A DNA stretch of 6,507 nt from an uncultured Chloroflexota bacterium (GTDB lineage Bacteria > Chloroflexota > Limnocylindria > Limnocylindrales > Limnocylindraceae), in assembly GCA_937864085.1 (NCBI GenBank), contig CALMIH010000062.1, positions 1 through 6,507 of the forward strand, in the 5' to 3' direction. Positions within the stretch are counted from its first letter, which is position 1. Every line of letters starts with the position of its first letter. Positions 1-5,548 of the stretch are shown here, piece by piece. The position numbers and the translations under genes are program-made. The notes beneath the pieces were generated by a model that did not search any database, had not been told where the DNA came from, and worked only from the letters and a program-made list of their open reading frames with translations.

Positions 1-459
1 AGCGAGTGAGCCCGCCCAGCCAGAGAATCCGAGGATCGGGACCAGGAGAAGGAAAGCAAAGAGTCCGGCAACGATGCTTGGGATGCCAAGCAAGATATCA
101 ATCGCCATCTCACCGATTGACGCGACCCGCGCTGAGGCGAATTCGCTCAGATACACACCGCCAGCAACACCGATCGGACCGGTAATGAGAAGCGCGAGGG
201 CAGACATCTGGAGCGAGCCAATGATGGCGTTCAAGACGCCAGGCTCTGAATCAAGTGGGTTATTAAAAAAGAACTCTGGGTTGAGCCATGGTAGGGCTCT
301 CAGCGTGACGAAAATGACAAGCGCAAAAAGTGGCAGCACTGCAAGAAAGGCGGCGCCCTCAACCACCCGTCGCATGATCCAGTCTGTTCGTGCCCTGCGC
401 AGATCTCGCGCTCCCGGCTCAAGCAGCGCTTCTCGCACGCTCACGGCTGCCTTGCTCAT
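1..459 (-). CDS. pstA: Phosphate ABC transporter permease PstA, partial (N-terminal 153 residues)
   Basis: This is one of the two membrane subunits of the high-affinity phosphate importer PstSCAB; it pairs with PstC to form the channel and docks the PstB ATPase. The gene reads off the left edge, so 153 codons are present, roughly half of a usual PstA of about 300 residues. A charged cytoplasmic N-terminus (residues 1-32) leads into a first membrane span (about 33-55). A second span region follows at 77-105 and contains GPIGVAGGVYLSEFA, the conserved PstA/PstC-type stretch. DILLGIPSIVAGLFAF (121-136) is the characteristic segment after it. The ATG at 457-459 overlaps the TGA of pstC within ATGA, which fixes the start and implies translational coupling. 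The missing C-terminal half should carry the EAA loop that contacts PstB. Identification is firm from sequence and operon position. Confidence 0.93.
   Translation of the reverse strand, partial: MSKAAVSVREALLEPGARDLRRARTDWIMRRVVEGAAFLAVLPLFALVIFVTLRALPWLNPEFFFNNPLDSEPGVLNAIIGSLQMSALALLITGPIGVAGGVYLSEFASARVASIGEMAIDILLGIPSIVAGLFAFLLLVPILGFSGWAGSLA
456..459 (-). other. ATGA stop-start overlap between pstC and pstA
   Basis: The TGA of pstC and the ATG of pstA share bases within ATGA. This arrangement is typical of terminating-reinitiating ribosomes and would keep the two permease subunits near equal abundance. Confidence 0.9.
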
Positions 460-1436
460 GAGATGGCCTTAATCGTGGTGAATCTGCGCAGAGAGAGGCG
501 CACGATCAAGCTAATCACAAACGAGAGCATAAAGAGCGCGAGCCCAAGTGCCACGAGTGCCGAAAGCTGCACTTCTGAGATCACCTCACCGATGTTACTT
601 GTCACCTTGGAGGCAACAGTATTACCCGGCAAGAAAAGGCTCGTTGGGATCCCCTCAGCGTTGCCAATCACCATGGTCACAGCAACTGTCTCACCGATCG
701 CTCGCCCCAAGGCAAGCAGAACGGCACCGATCAAACCGACGCGAGCGGTTGGAACCACCACGTCTCGGATCGCCTCCCATTTGGTGGCGCCCATGCCAAT
801 GTACCCTTCGCGCAATGAGATCGGGACTGATCGTAGGAATTCGCGCGACACGGCCACGATCATTGGCAAGATCATGATTGCCAGCACGAATCCAGCGCGA
901 AAGACGCTGTCCGCCGCTGGCGAGCCTGGATCTTCTGCAAGCCAAGGAATGAATCTTCCTACGGTTGATGCAATCCACCACTCAATTGAATCTCGAATTC
1001 GAAGCGAGAGGTCACCGAGCGCCCAGAGGCCAAACACCACAGAAGGGATTGCCGCGATGAGCTCCACAAGAAATGTGAGTGGGATCGCGATGCGTTTTGG
1101 GGCAAACTCAACGAGGTAGATCGCCCCCAGAATGCCGATAGGTGCAGCAAAGAGAACCGCAATGAGGCTTGTTGCCGCGGTACCGAAGAGCGCGGCTGCA
1201 GCCCCGTAGACCTCAAGGGTGGTGCCGTCAGCCTGCTCAATCCCGGTGATCCACGCTGTGGTGCTGATGAAGCTCAAGGGGCTCTGGATTGCCCAGAGAG
1301 GAAGCGTGTTGGCAATCAGATAGCCAGTGACAACCAGAAGGAGGACTCCACCCGCAGCGGCTGCCGCGCTGAGAAGTCGGCGGAAGAGCGGATCAGCTGT
1401 TCCGCTGCGTGCCTGTTGCAAATCTATTGTTGCCAC
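456..1436 (-). CDS. pstC: Phosphate ABC transporter permease PstC
   Basis: This is the other integral membrane subunit of the PstSCAB phosphate importer. At 326 aa it is close to the E. coli protein (319 aa). A short cytoplasmic leader precedes the first span (about 21-48). Further hydrophobic segments lie at about 82-108, 117-142, 182-198, 231-258 and 288-312. Family hallmarks are LFAAPIGILGAIYLVEFAP (95-113), ELIAAIPSVVFGLWAL (125-140) and the cytoplasmic EAA-type loop REGYIGMGATKWEAIRDVVVP (209-229, ending before GRAIGETVAV), which couples to the ATPase PstB. The start is GTG at 1434-1436. It is chosen because AAGGAGG lies 7 nt upstream, no in-frame ATG fits nearby, and the first span begins soon after. 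It is preceded by pstS with a 140-bp gap that contains a hairpin, and it overlaps pstA by 4 bases. Transcription probably comes from the phosphate-responsive promoter ahead of pstS. Confidence 0.96.
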   Translation of the reverse strand: MATIDLQQARSGTADPLFRRLLSAAAAAGGVLLLVVTGYLIANTLPLWAIQSPLSFISTTAWITGIEQADGTTLEVYGAAAALFGTAATSLIAVLFAAPIGILGAIYLVEFAPKRIAIPLTFLVELIAAIPSVVFGLWALGDLSLRIRDSIEWWIASTVGRFIPWLAEDPGSPAADSVFRAGFVLAIMILPMIVAVSREFLRSVPISLREGYIGMGATKWEAIRDVVVPTARVGLIGAVLLALGRAIGETVAVTMVIGNAEGIPTSLFLPGNTVASKVTSNIGEVISEVQLSALVALGLALFMLSFVISLIVRLSLRRFTTIKAIS

Positions 1437-1443
1437 GAATGCC

Positions 1444-1450
1444 CCTCCTT
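1444..1450 (-). promoter_or_regulatory. Shine-Dalgarno site of pstC
   Basis: On the minus strand AAGGAGG, inside a longer purine run, stands 7 nt before the GTG start of pstC. This near-perfect site decides the GTG start over the out-of-frame ATG at 1460-1462. It shows that pstC can be translated independently of pstS. Confidence 0.85.
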
Positions 1451-1455
1451 CCTCC

Positions 1456-1485
1456 GATTCATGCGGGCCGATTGATCCATGCGGG
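1456..1485. repeat. Pair of 12-bp near-identical direct repeats in the pstC leader
   Basis: On the plus strand GATTCATGCGGG (1456-1467) and GATCCATGCGGG (1474-1485) match at 11 of 12 positions and are offset by 18 bp. They lie between the pstS-pstC hairpin and the pstC start. They could be a protein-binding pair or chance; I know of no factor with this site. Confidence 0.4.
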
Positions 1486-1523
1486 TCAGTGCCGCCTCTA
1501 GGTTTGATTCCCTCGGATAATAC

Positions 1524-1555
1524 GCTGGGGGCGGACCGCCTGGCCCGCCCCCAGC
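1524..1555 (-). terminator. GC-rich hairpin between pstS and pstC (attenuator, leaky terminator or 3'-end stabiliser)
   Basis: The arms GCTGGGGGCGG and CCGCCCCCAGC form a perfect 11-bp stem around a 10-nt loop, 21 bases after the pstS stop. On the minus strand it is followed by GTATTAT, which is T-rich but not a true U-tract, so efficient intrinsic termination is doubtful. Hairpins between the binding-protein gene and the permease genes are known in other ABC-importer operons. There they terminate part of the transcription or protect the upstream mRNA end, giving excess binding protein. That role is inferred here. The stem is directly visible in the sequence. Confidence 0.6.
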
Positions 1556-1576
1556 ACCTGTCAGAACAGTCTCAAA

Positions 1577-2917
1577 TCACGGCCAGACAACGAGTCCGTT
1601 GAACGTGACCTTCTTGAGCTCAGCAAGCCCCTTCGCTGCAGATGCAGCTGGGACTTTGGAGTATCCCTTGTAGAGATACGTTGAACCCTGCCCTTCAGTC
1701 AGCGCCCACTCCATGAAGGCGATCATCCCTTGAACCTGACCGAGGGTTATTCCGTCCGTGCTGCTGTAATCGTGATAGATCAGCCACCACGAATATCCCA
1801 CGATTGGATACGAATTCACACCAGCCGCAAAGACCGGCTGGACGAAGCTCGTGGTTGGGTTGATTGGATCCTCTGCGGTCACGGCGTTCGTCAACGCAGA
1901 GTTGATCGACGCTGCTGTTGGCTTCAGGTAAACCGTCTTGCCACCGCGCTTCGTCTGCGCAGCGAGTGCTGCCTCCTGCAAGCCGTACTTTGAGGCGTAT
2001 GACGACTCAACGTATGAAATCGAGAGGTTCGTCGCCTTCACGTACGGTGCGATACCGCCGTTCCCTGGCTTGCCTGTGATCGCGGCGGCGCCATTCGCTG
2101 CCCGGATCGCGGAAAAATAGGTGCCTGGCGCCGTCTGTGCAGGAGTGAACGTGCCAGCTGCATCATTGAGATTTGCCTCGGTTGAGGACGTGAAGTTGCT
2201 GTGGAAACCACAGTTCTTCTGTGCAGGGGACGAAGCCTTGCCAAGGTACGAAGTGAACACGAACGTCGTGCCGGACCCGTCGGAGCGTCCAACAACATTG
2301 ATGTTCGCGTTTGGCAGGTTCGCTACATTAGGGTTCAGTGCCTTGATCTTCGCGTCATTCCACTTGGTGATCGTGCCAAGATACATTCCGCACACAACCT
2401 CCCCATTAAGGCGCAGCGTTGCAGCTGCACCGCCAGTGGTCTTAAGGCCGTCGAGGCGGTAGACCATTGAGAGTGGGCCAGTGATCGCTGGGATCACTGA
2501 ATACCTGCCGCGGATGTCTGTTGCATCAATCGACGCGCGCTGGGCGGAGGTCAGCACCGCGTCTGAACCAGAAAACATCTGAGTTGCTGTCCTTCGGGCC
2601 GTTCCGTAGAAGTTCGTGATGCCCGCTCCCGAGCCACCACCAGTGTAGCCGAGCACGAGGCTGTTGGTCGAGTTGCTCGAGTGGAACTGCGCGCGCGACG
2701 TGCCAGTCGTGACCGCGGTCGCTTCGGTGTTCTCATCGGTGAAGGACCTAAACCAGTCGGTGTACTGGTTCCATGGGAAGGTTGCACCGGAACCTTCGAT
2801 CTTTCCGGCCGCATTTGCGTCAACTGTTGGGTCAGCTGCGTACGCAACGCCACTGACGCTCATCGTGAGCGCAAGGGCGAGGGCGATGCTGACGCGGATG
2901 CTCTTTGCGAGATTCAT
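1577..2917 (-). CDS. pstS: Phosphate ABC transporter substrate-binding protein PstS
   Basis: This is the extracytoplasmic receptor that binds inorganic phosphate and delivers it to the PstC-PstA channel. The 446-aa product begins with a Sec-type signal peptide: charged MNLAKSIR, a hydrophobic core, then VAYA with likely cleavage after residue 27. No cysteine follows the cleavage site, so it is predicted to be soluble and not a lipoprotein. Family motifs in order are GSGATFPWNQYTDW (42-55), GSGAGI (95-100), FSGSDAVLT (115-123), IPAITGPLSMVYRLDG (142-157), LGTITKWNDAKIKALNP (180-196), the phosphate-binding RSDGSGTTFVFTSYL (211-225), ISYVE (300-304) and YPIVGYSWWLIY (370-381). It is about 100 residues longer than E. 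coli PstS (346 aa). Cys176 and Cys236 could form a disulfide. The ATG at 2915-2917 is chosen over in-frame starts back to 3052, because AGGAG lies 5 nt upstream and the signal peptide begins there. Confidence 0.96.
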   Translation of the reverse strand: MNLAKSIRVSIALALALTMSVSGVAYAADPTVDANAAGKIEGSGATFPWNQYTDWFRSFTDENTEATAVTTGTSRAQFHSSNSTNSLVLGYTGGGSGAGITNFYGTARRTATQMFSGSDAVLTSAQRASIDATDIRGRYSVIPAITGPLSMVYRLDGLKTTGGAAATLRLNGEVVCGMYLGTITKWNDAKIKALNPNVANLPNANINVVGRSDGSGTTFVFTSYLGKASSPAQKNCGFHSNFTSSTEANLNDAAGTFTPAQTAPGTYFSAIRAANGAAAITGKPGNGGIAPYVKATNLSISYVESSYASKYGLQEAALAAQTKRGGKTVYLKPTAASINSALTNAVTAEDPINPTTSFVQPVFAAGVNSYPIVGYSWWLIYHDYSSTDGITLGQVQGMIAFMEWALTEGQGSTYLYKGYSKVPAASAAKGLAELKKVTFNGLVVWP

Positions 2918-2922
2918 CGTCA

Positions 2923-2927
2923 CTCCT
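2923..2927 (-). promoter_or_regulatory. Shine-Dalgarno site of pstS
   Basis: AGGAG, within TAGGAGTG, lies 5 nt before the ATG at 2915-2917 on the minus strand. Together with the signal peptide that starts there, it fixes the pstS start and excludes the 45-residue N-terminal extension back to 3052. Confidence 0.8.
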
Positions 2928-2933
2928 ACCTGT

Positions 2934-2957
2934 TGGCGAGGCGCCCTTGGCTCGCCA
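2934..2957 (-). other. Small hairpin in the presumed pstS 5' leader
   Basis: The arms TGGCGAG and CTCGCCA give a 7-bp stem with a 10-nt loop, ending 6 bases upstream of the pstS Shine-Dalgarno site. It would lie in the untranslated leader if transcription starts below the PHO-like box. It could affect mRNA stability or ribosome access. It could also be chance in GC-rich sequence. Confidence 0.3.
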
Positions 2958-2988
2958 TAAATTGAGGGCGCACGCTCATCCTGTGCGG

Positions 2989-3021
2989 AGCGTATGAACA
3001 GACTGCTACCGCCAGGTAAAC
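2989..3021 (-). promoter_or_regulatory. PHO-box-like 11-nt-phased direct repeats upstream of pstS
   Basis: Reading toward pstS on the minus strand there are three consecutive 11-nt units: GTTTACCTGGC (3021-3011), GGTAGCAGTCT (3010-3000) and GTTCATACGCT (2999-2989). The outer two each match 9 of 11 positions of the PhoP direct-repeat-unit consensus described in Streptomyces (G-G/T-TCA-YYY-R-G/C-G) and are exactly 22 nt apart, two helical turns. The middle unit matches poorly. The site lies 72 bases upstream of the pstS ATG, a suitable place for phosphate-starvation activation by a PhoP/PhoB-type regulator. I could not assign a convincing -10 hexamer; CAGGAT at 2983-2978 is a weak candidate. 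Binding is inferred, not shown. Confidence 0.5.
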
Positions 3022-3035
3022 GGCGCGTTAATTTA

Positions 3036-3995
3036 TTATCGGCCTCGTCCACGGCGTGCTTGGGTCGGCCGAATCGCCTCCCACTCAGCCACGACGACGG
3101 CGCCCAGGATCGCCGCTCCTCCCAGGAGCTGAACGGGGGTCAGCCGCTCACCAAAGATGAGTCCCGCCGCCACGATGGTGAAGATCGGCTCCACGGTGCT
3201 AACGAGGGCGGCACGGGCGGCGCCGAGGCGCTGGGCCCCCGCGTAGAAGGCGCCGATCGGCACGATGCCCGCGATGGTGGCGACGCCAAGAATTGGGAGG
3301 AGGGCGTCGGTCGGAATCGGCGTTGGAAGCAGGTCGCGCCCCGCGAGGAGCCGCAGTGCGAAGACGCCAAGCGCCGTGCCTGCAAGGCTGAGTGGCACCG
3401 CAGCGAGCGGTGGGATCCCACCACCGCGGCTTGCGCCAGTGCCGCTCTTCGATTCGCCGCCGAGGCGCGCCGCAAGAATGATGTAGCAGCTGTAGATGAT
3501 CGGCGATGCAACTCCGAGGACGAGACCAATGAGCGCAGGCTCCTTCCCAGCCGAAATTCCGCCAACGCCAAGCACCACGCCGCTCGTAGCGATGAAGAGT
3601 GCAATCCACGGACGAACGCCTGATGGCGCGTGCGCAAAGAAGATTGAGAGCACCGCCACGATGGCCGGGTACGCATAGGTCATCAGGCCCGCAAGTGACG
3701 CGTCAATCCAGGTGAGACTGGCGAAGTAGGTAGATGCGTTTGCAACAAAGAGCACACCGAGGCCAAAGGCGGTGAGACCGCGTCGTGGCGTGATCTGCCG
3801 AAGCGCTGCGCGACCGGCGGGGAGTAAGAGGACGACCCCCCAGAGGATGAGCGCGGCGAGGAGGTGGCGCCAAGCGAGGAGGTCGAGCCAGTCGAATCCG
3901 GTGGGGTAGATCCACTTCGCAAAGAGCGGTCCCGATCCGTAGCCGAACGCGGAGATCGCAACGAGGAGAATCCAAGGGAGTCGAGATCCACGCAT
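3036..3995 (-). CDS. EamA/DMT-superfamily transporter
   Basis: This is an integral membrane transporter of the drug/metabolite transporter superfamily, built from two repeated EamA domains of about five spans each. Most characterised relatives export metabolites or amino acids; the substrate here is unknown. At 319 aa the length is slightly above the usual 280-310. The first repeat runs from ILLVAISAFGYGSGPLFAKW (9-28) to about residue 148 and includes SLAGLMTYAYPAIVAVLSIFF (100-120). The second runs from about 153 to 304 and includes the hallmark AALVSTVEPIFTIVAAGLIFGE (262-283) followed by LLGGAAILGAVVV. A glycine/serine-rich loop (179-193) joins spans in the second half. The C-terminus is basic (ARRGRGR). 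The ATG at 3993-3995 is chosen because the first span starts at once. GGAG abuts the ATG and is too close to act as a Shine-Dalgarno, while TATCCT stands 6 nt upstream, suggesting a leaderless transcript. It is head-to-head with another EamA gene. Confidence 0.9.
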   Translation of the reverse strand: MRGSRLPWILLVAISAFGYGSGPLFAKWIYPTGFDWLDLLAWRHLLAALILWGVVLLLPAGRAALRQITPRRGLTAFGLGVLFVANASTYFASLTWIDASLAGLMTYAYPAIVAVLSIFFAHAPSGVRPWIALFIATSGVVLGVGGISAGKEPALIGLVLGVASPIIYSCYIILAARLGGESKSGTGASRGGGIPPLAAVPLSLAGTALGVFALRLLAGRDLLPTPIPTDALLPILGVATIAGIVPIGAFYAGAQRLGAARAALVSTVEPIFTIVAAGLIFGERLTPVQLLGGAAILGAVVVAEWEAIRPTQARRGRGR

Positions 3996-4001
3996 CTCCG
4001 C

Positions 4002-4007
4002 AGGATA
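4002..4007 (-). promoter_or_regulatory. Candidate -10 element (TATCCT) of the minus-strand EamA gene, leaderless geometry
   Basis: TATCCT fits the TANNNT form of a -10 hexamer and lies exactly 6 nt before the ATG at 3993-3995. That would place transcription initiation at or next to the first base of the start codon. No convincing -35 hexamer is visible, and no spaced Shine-Dalgarno exists. Confidence 0.4.
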
Positions 4008-4021
4008 CGCGACGAACGGAG

Positions 4022-4027
4022 TATGAT
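4022..4027 (+). promoter_or_regulatory. Candidate -10 element (TATGAT) of the plus-strand EamA gene, leaderless geometry
   Basis: TATGAT differs from the TATAAT consensus at one base and lies exactly 6 nt before the ATG at 4034-4036, so a transcript from it should be leaderless or nearly so. GGAG at 4018-4021 is 12 nt from the ATG, rather far for a Shine-Dalgarno. No good -35 is seen; that region would overlap the opposing promoter and gene start. Confidence 0.45.
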
Positions 4028-4033
4028 CCGAGC

Positions 4034-4993
4034 ATGTCTTCCAGTGCGCGCCTCACCTCGGCATCCCCGCTCGCAATTGCGCTGGGGATGCTCGCGATCT
4101 ATATCGTCTGGGGAACCACCTACCTTGCGATCCGCGTAGTGGTTGACCCAGCCGCAGGCAGCGCAATCCCTCCGTTCACCATGGTCGCGCTTCGATTTGC
4201 TATCGCTGGCGCAGTGATGCTCGCGATCGTCGCGGTGGTGGCACGACCGGCGCTGCGCTCGTTAACGCGGGCGCAGATCCGCGACCAGGTCATCGTTGGC
4301 CTTGCACTGAACGTTGGAGGGCTTGGGATCACTTCGTACGGGGAGCAGACCATTCCTTCAGGGATCACGGCGCTGCTGATCGCACTCCTACCAATCTGGG
4401 TAGCGCTGATCGGTCGCGTGATCTACAAAGATCGCATTGCGCCACTCACCCTCTTTGGCATTGTGATCGGCATCATTGGTGTTGCAATCCTGATTTCACC
4501 TCGTACAGATGGTGCTGGACTAGATCCACTCGGACTCGCCTGCATCCTCATGAGCCCACTGAGCTGGGGAGGCGGGTCAATCTGGAGCCAGCGCGGTGCA
4601 GCAACACCACCAGATCAACGTGTTGCGGTCATGATCCAGATGTTCGCGGGGAGCGTTGGCGGCGCGGTCGTTGCTGTACTGCTGGGTGAGCCTGCTCAGA
4701 TCCGGACTGAGACGATTGGGCCAGACGTCATCTTTGCGCTCTTCTACTTGACCACTGTGGGGAGCCTCTTCGCCTACAACGTCTACACCTGGCTGCTGCG
4801 CGTCGCGCCGTTTGGTCTTGTCTCAACCTATGCCTATGTCAATCCAGTGGTTGCGGTGATCGCTGGCAGCCTGATCCTCGCAGAGCCAATTTCGGCGCAG
4901 ATCGTGCTCGGTGGTGGCATCGTGGTCGCGGGGGTCGCAATGATGGTGACCGCGCGAAGTCGCACCATCAAGGCGGGTGGCACCGCGCACTGA
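4034..4993 (+). CDS. EamA/DMT-superfamily transporter, YedA-like
   Basis: This is a ten-span inner-membrane transporter with two EamA repeats, probably an exporter of a small metabolite or drug; the substrate is not predictable. The 319-aa protein shows the features of the YedA-type subfamily: IYIVWGTTYLAIR (22-34), PPFTMVALRFAIAGAVML (46-63), EQTIPSGITALLIALLPIWVAL (104-125, the segment closing repeat one), then PLGLACILMSPLSWGGGSIWSQR (165-187) opening repeat two. Repeat two ends with STYAYVNPVVAVIAGSLILAEPISA (264-288) and a final span (about 290-306). The tail is short and basic. It differs clearly in sequence from the divergent minus-strand EamA protein, so the pair is not a recent tandem duplication. 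The stop is 15 bp before the next gene on the same strand, so an operon is likely. Confidence 0.92.
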   Translation: MSSSARLTSASPLAIALGMLAIYIVWGTTYLAIRVVVDPAAGSAIPPFTMVALRFAIAGAVMLAIVAVVARPALRSLTRAQIRDQVIVGLALNVGGLGITSYGEQTIPSGITALLIALLPIWVALIGRVIYKDRIAPLTLFGIVIGIIGVAILISPRTDGAGLDPLGLACILMSPLSWGGGSIWSQRGAATPPDQRVAVMIQMFAGSVGGAVVAVLLGEPAQIRTETIGPDVIFALFYLTTVGSLFAYNVYTWLLRVAPFGLVSTYAYVNPVVAVIAGSLILAEPISAQIVLGGGIVVAGVAMMVTARSRTIKAGGTAH

Positions 4994-4996
4994 GGC

Positions 4997-5002
4997 TAGG
5001 AT
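4997..5002 (+). promoter_or_regulatory. TAGGAT motif before the YbaK-like gene (-10 element or Shine-Dalgarno)
   Basis: TAGGAT lies exactly 6 nt before the ATG at 5009-5011, the same geometry as at the two EamA genes, and could drive a leaderless internal transcript. It also contains AGGA, 7 nt from the ATG, which is a reasonable Shine-Dalgarno for read-through mRNA from the EamA gene. The sequence alone cannot separate the two roles. Confidence 0.35.
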
Positions 5003-5008
5003 GCACGC

Positions 5009-5548
5009 ATGGATTTAGCGAAGCGTCGTGCATTCACGGAGCGAGTGGTGGCGGCGGGTCACGCCGTGGGGATCACGGTGCAGCCTCGCGCCATGGCGGA
5101 GAGCACCGCTACCGCCGCACAGGCGGCGGCCGCCCTCGGCGTCCAGGTTGGGCAGATCGTCAAGAGCCTCGTCTTTACCGTTGAGGGTGAGGCGGGTGTG
5201 CGTGGCGTCCTCGTCCTTGTCTCTGGTGCGGATCGCGTTGATCTGAGCGCACTCGGCGCCGCACTCAACCTTGAGCCAAGTGAACACGTTCGACGTGCAA
5301 CGGCGAATGAGGCGCGCGCCTTCACCGGATTCGTGATCGGTGGTATCCCACCACTGGGGCATGAACCGCTGCCTGGCGCTGCACCGCTCACCCTCCTCGC
5401 CGATCGCGGACTCGCCGCGTGGGGTGAGCTCTGGGCGGCATGCGGCACGCACCTTGACGTCTTCCCGATCAGCTATCCCGACCTCCTCCGCGCCGCTAAT
5501 GCGCGCGAGGTTGCGATCAGCGAGTCCCACACAGAGCAAACAACATGA
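5009..5548 (+). CDS. YbaK/EbsC-family protein, probable aminoacyl-tRNA editing deacylase
   Basis: Members of this family are cytoplasmic trans-acting editing domains related to the prolyl-tRNA synthetase insertion domain; characterised ones hydrolyse Cys-tRNA(Pro), Ala-tRNA(Pro) or similar mischarged tRNAs. The 179-aa protein is nearly all one such domain. The typical opening STATAAQAAAALGVQVGQIVKSLVF (32-56) contains Lys52, in the position of the functionally essential lysine of H. influenzae YbaK. It is followed by a strand GVLVLVSGADRVDL (66-79), then VRRATANEARAFTGFVIGGIPPLGH (94-118) with the conserved GG-IPP-GH loop that lines the substrate pocket. The end of the fold carries DRGL and FPISYPDLL. 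Which aminoacyl-tRNA it edits cannot be read from the sequence. It lies 15 bp after the EamA gene and its TGA overlaps the ATG of the next gene (ATGA), suggesting co-transcription and coupling. Confidence 0.9.
   Translation: MDLAKRRAFTERVVAAGHAVGITVQPRAMAESTATAAQAAAALGVQVGQIVKSLVFTVEGEAGVRGVLVLVSGADRVDLSALGAALNLEPSEHVRRATANEARAFTGFVIGGIPPLGHEPLPGAAPLTLLADRGLAAWGELWAACGTHLDVFPISYPDLLRAANAREVAISESHTEQTT
5545..5548 (+). other. ATGA stop-start overlap between the YbaK-like and YcaQ-like genes
   Basis: The ATG of the glycosylase gene and the TGA of the deacylase gene share bases within ATGA. No Shine-Dalgarno precedes this ATG, so translation probably depends on ribosomes finishing the upstream gene. 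Confidence 0.8.

Noticed and set aside
463..1119. Long plus-strand open frame opposite pstC
   Set aside because: It is antisense to a confidently identified permease, has no recognisable domain, and is rich in Arg/Ser/Thr/Pro as expected from reverse reading of a GC-rich gene.
3022..3045. AT-rich stretch near the end of the minus-strand EamA gene as a terminator or pstS promoter
   Set aside because: No stem precedes it to make a terminator. As a -10 region it would place the start upstream of the PHO-like box, so the low GC alone is not enough.
2918..3052. In-frame N-terminal extension of pstS back to an ATG at 3052
   Set aside because: It would add 45 non-hydrophobic residues before a clear signal peptide, run through the PHO-like box and overlap the upstream gene, and the internal ATG has its own Shine-Dalgarno.
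2994..3623. Plus-strand open frame of about 209 residues opposite the minus-strand EamA gene
   Set aside because: Its composition is highly charged and low in hydrophobic residues, the mirror image of a membrane protein gene, with no domain or ribosome site.
5015..5539. Minus-strand open frame opposite the YbaK-like gene
   Set aside because: It lies wholly inside the plus-strand gene, which has clear family motifs; the reverse product resembles nothing known.
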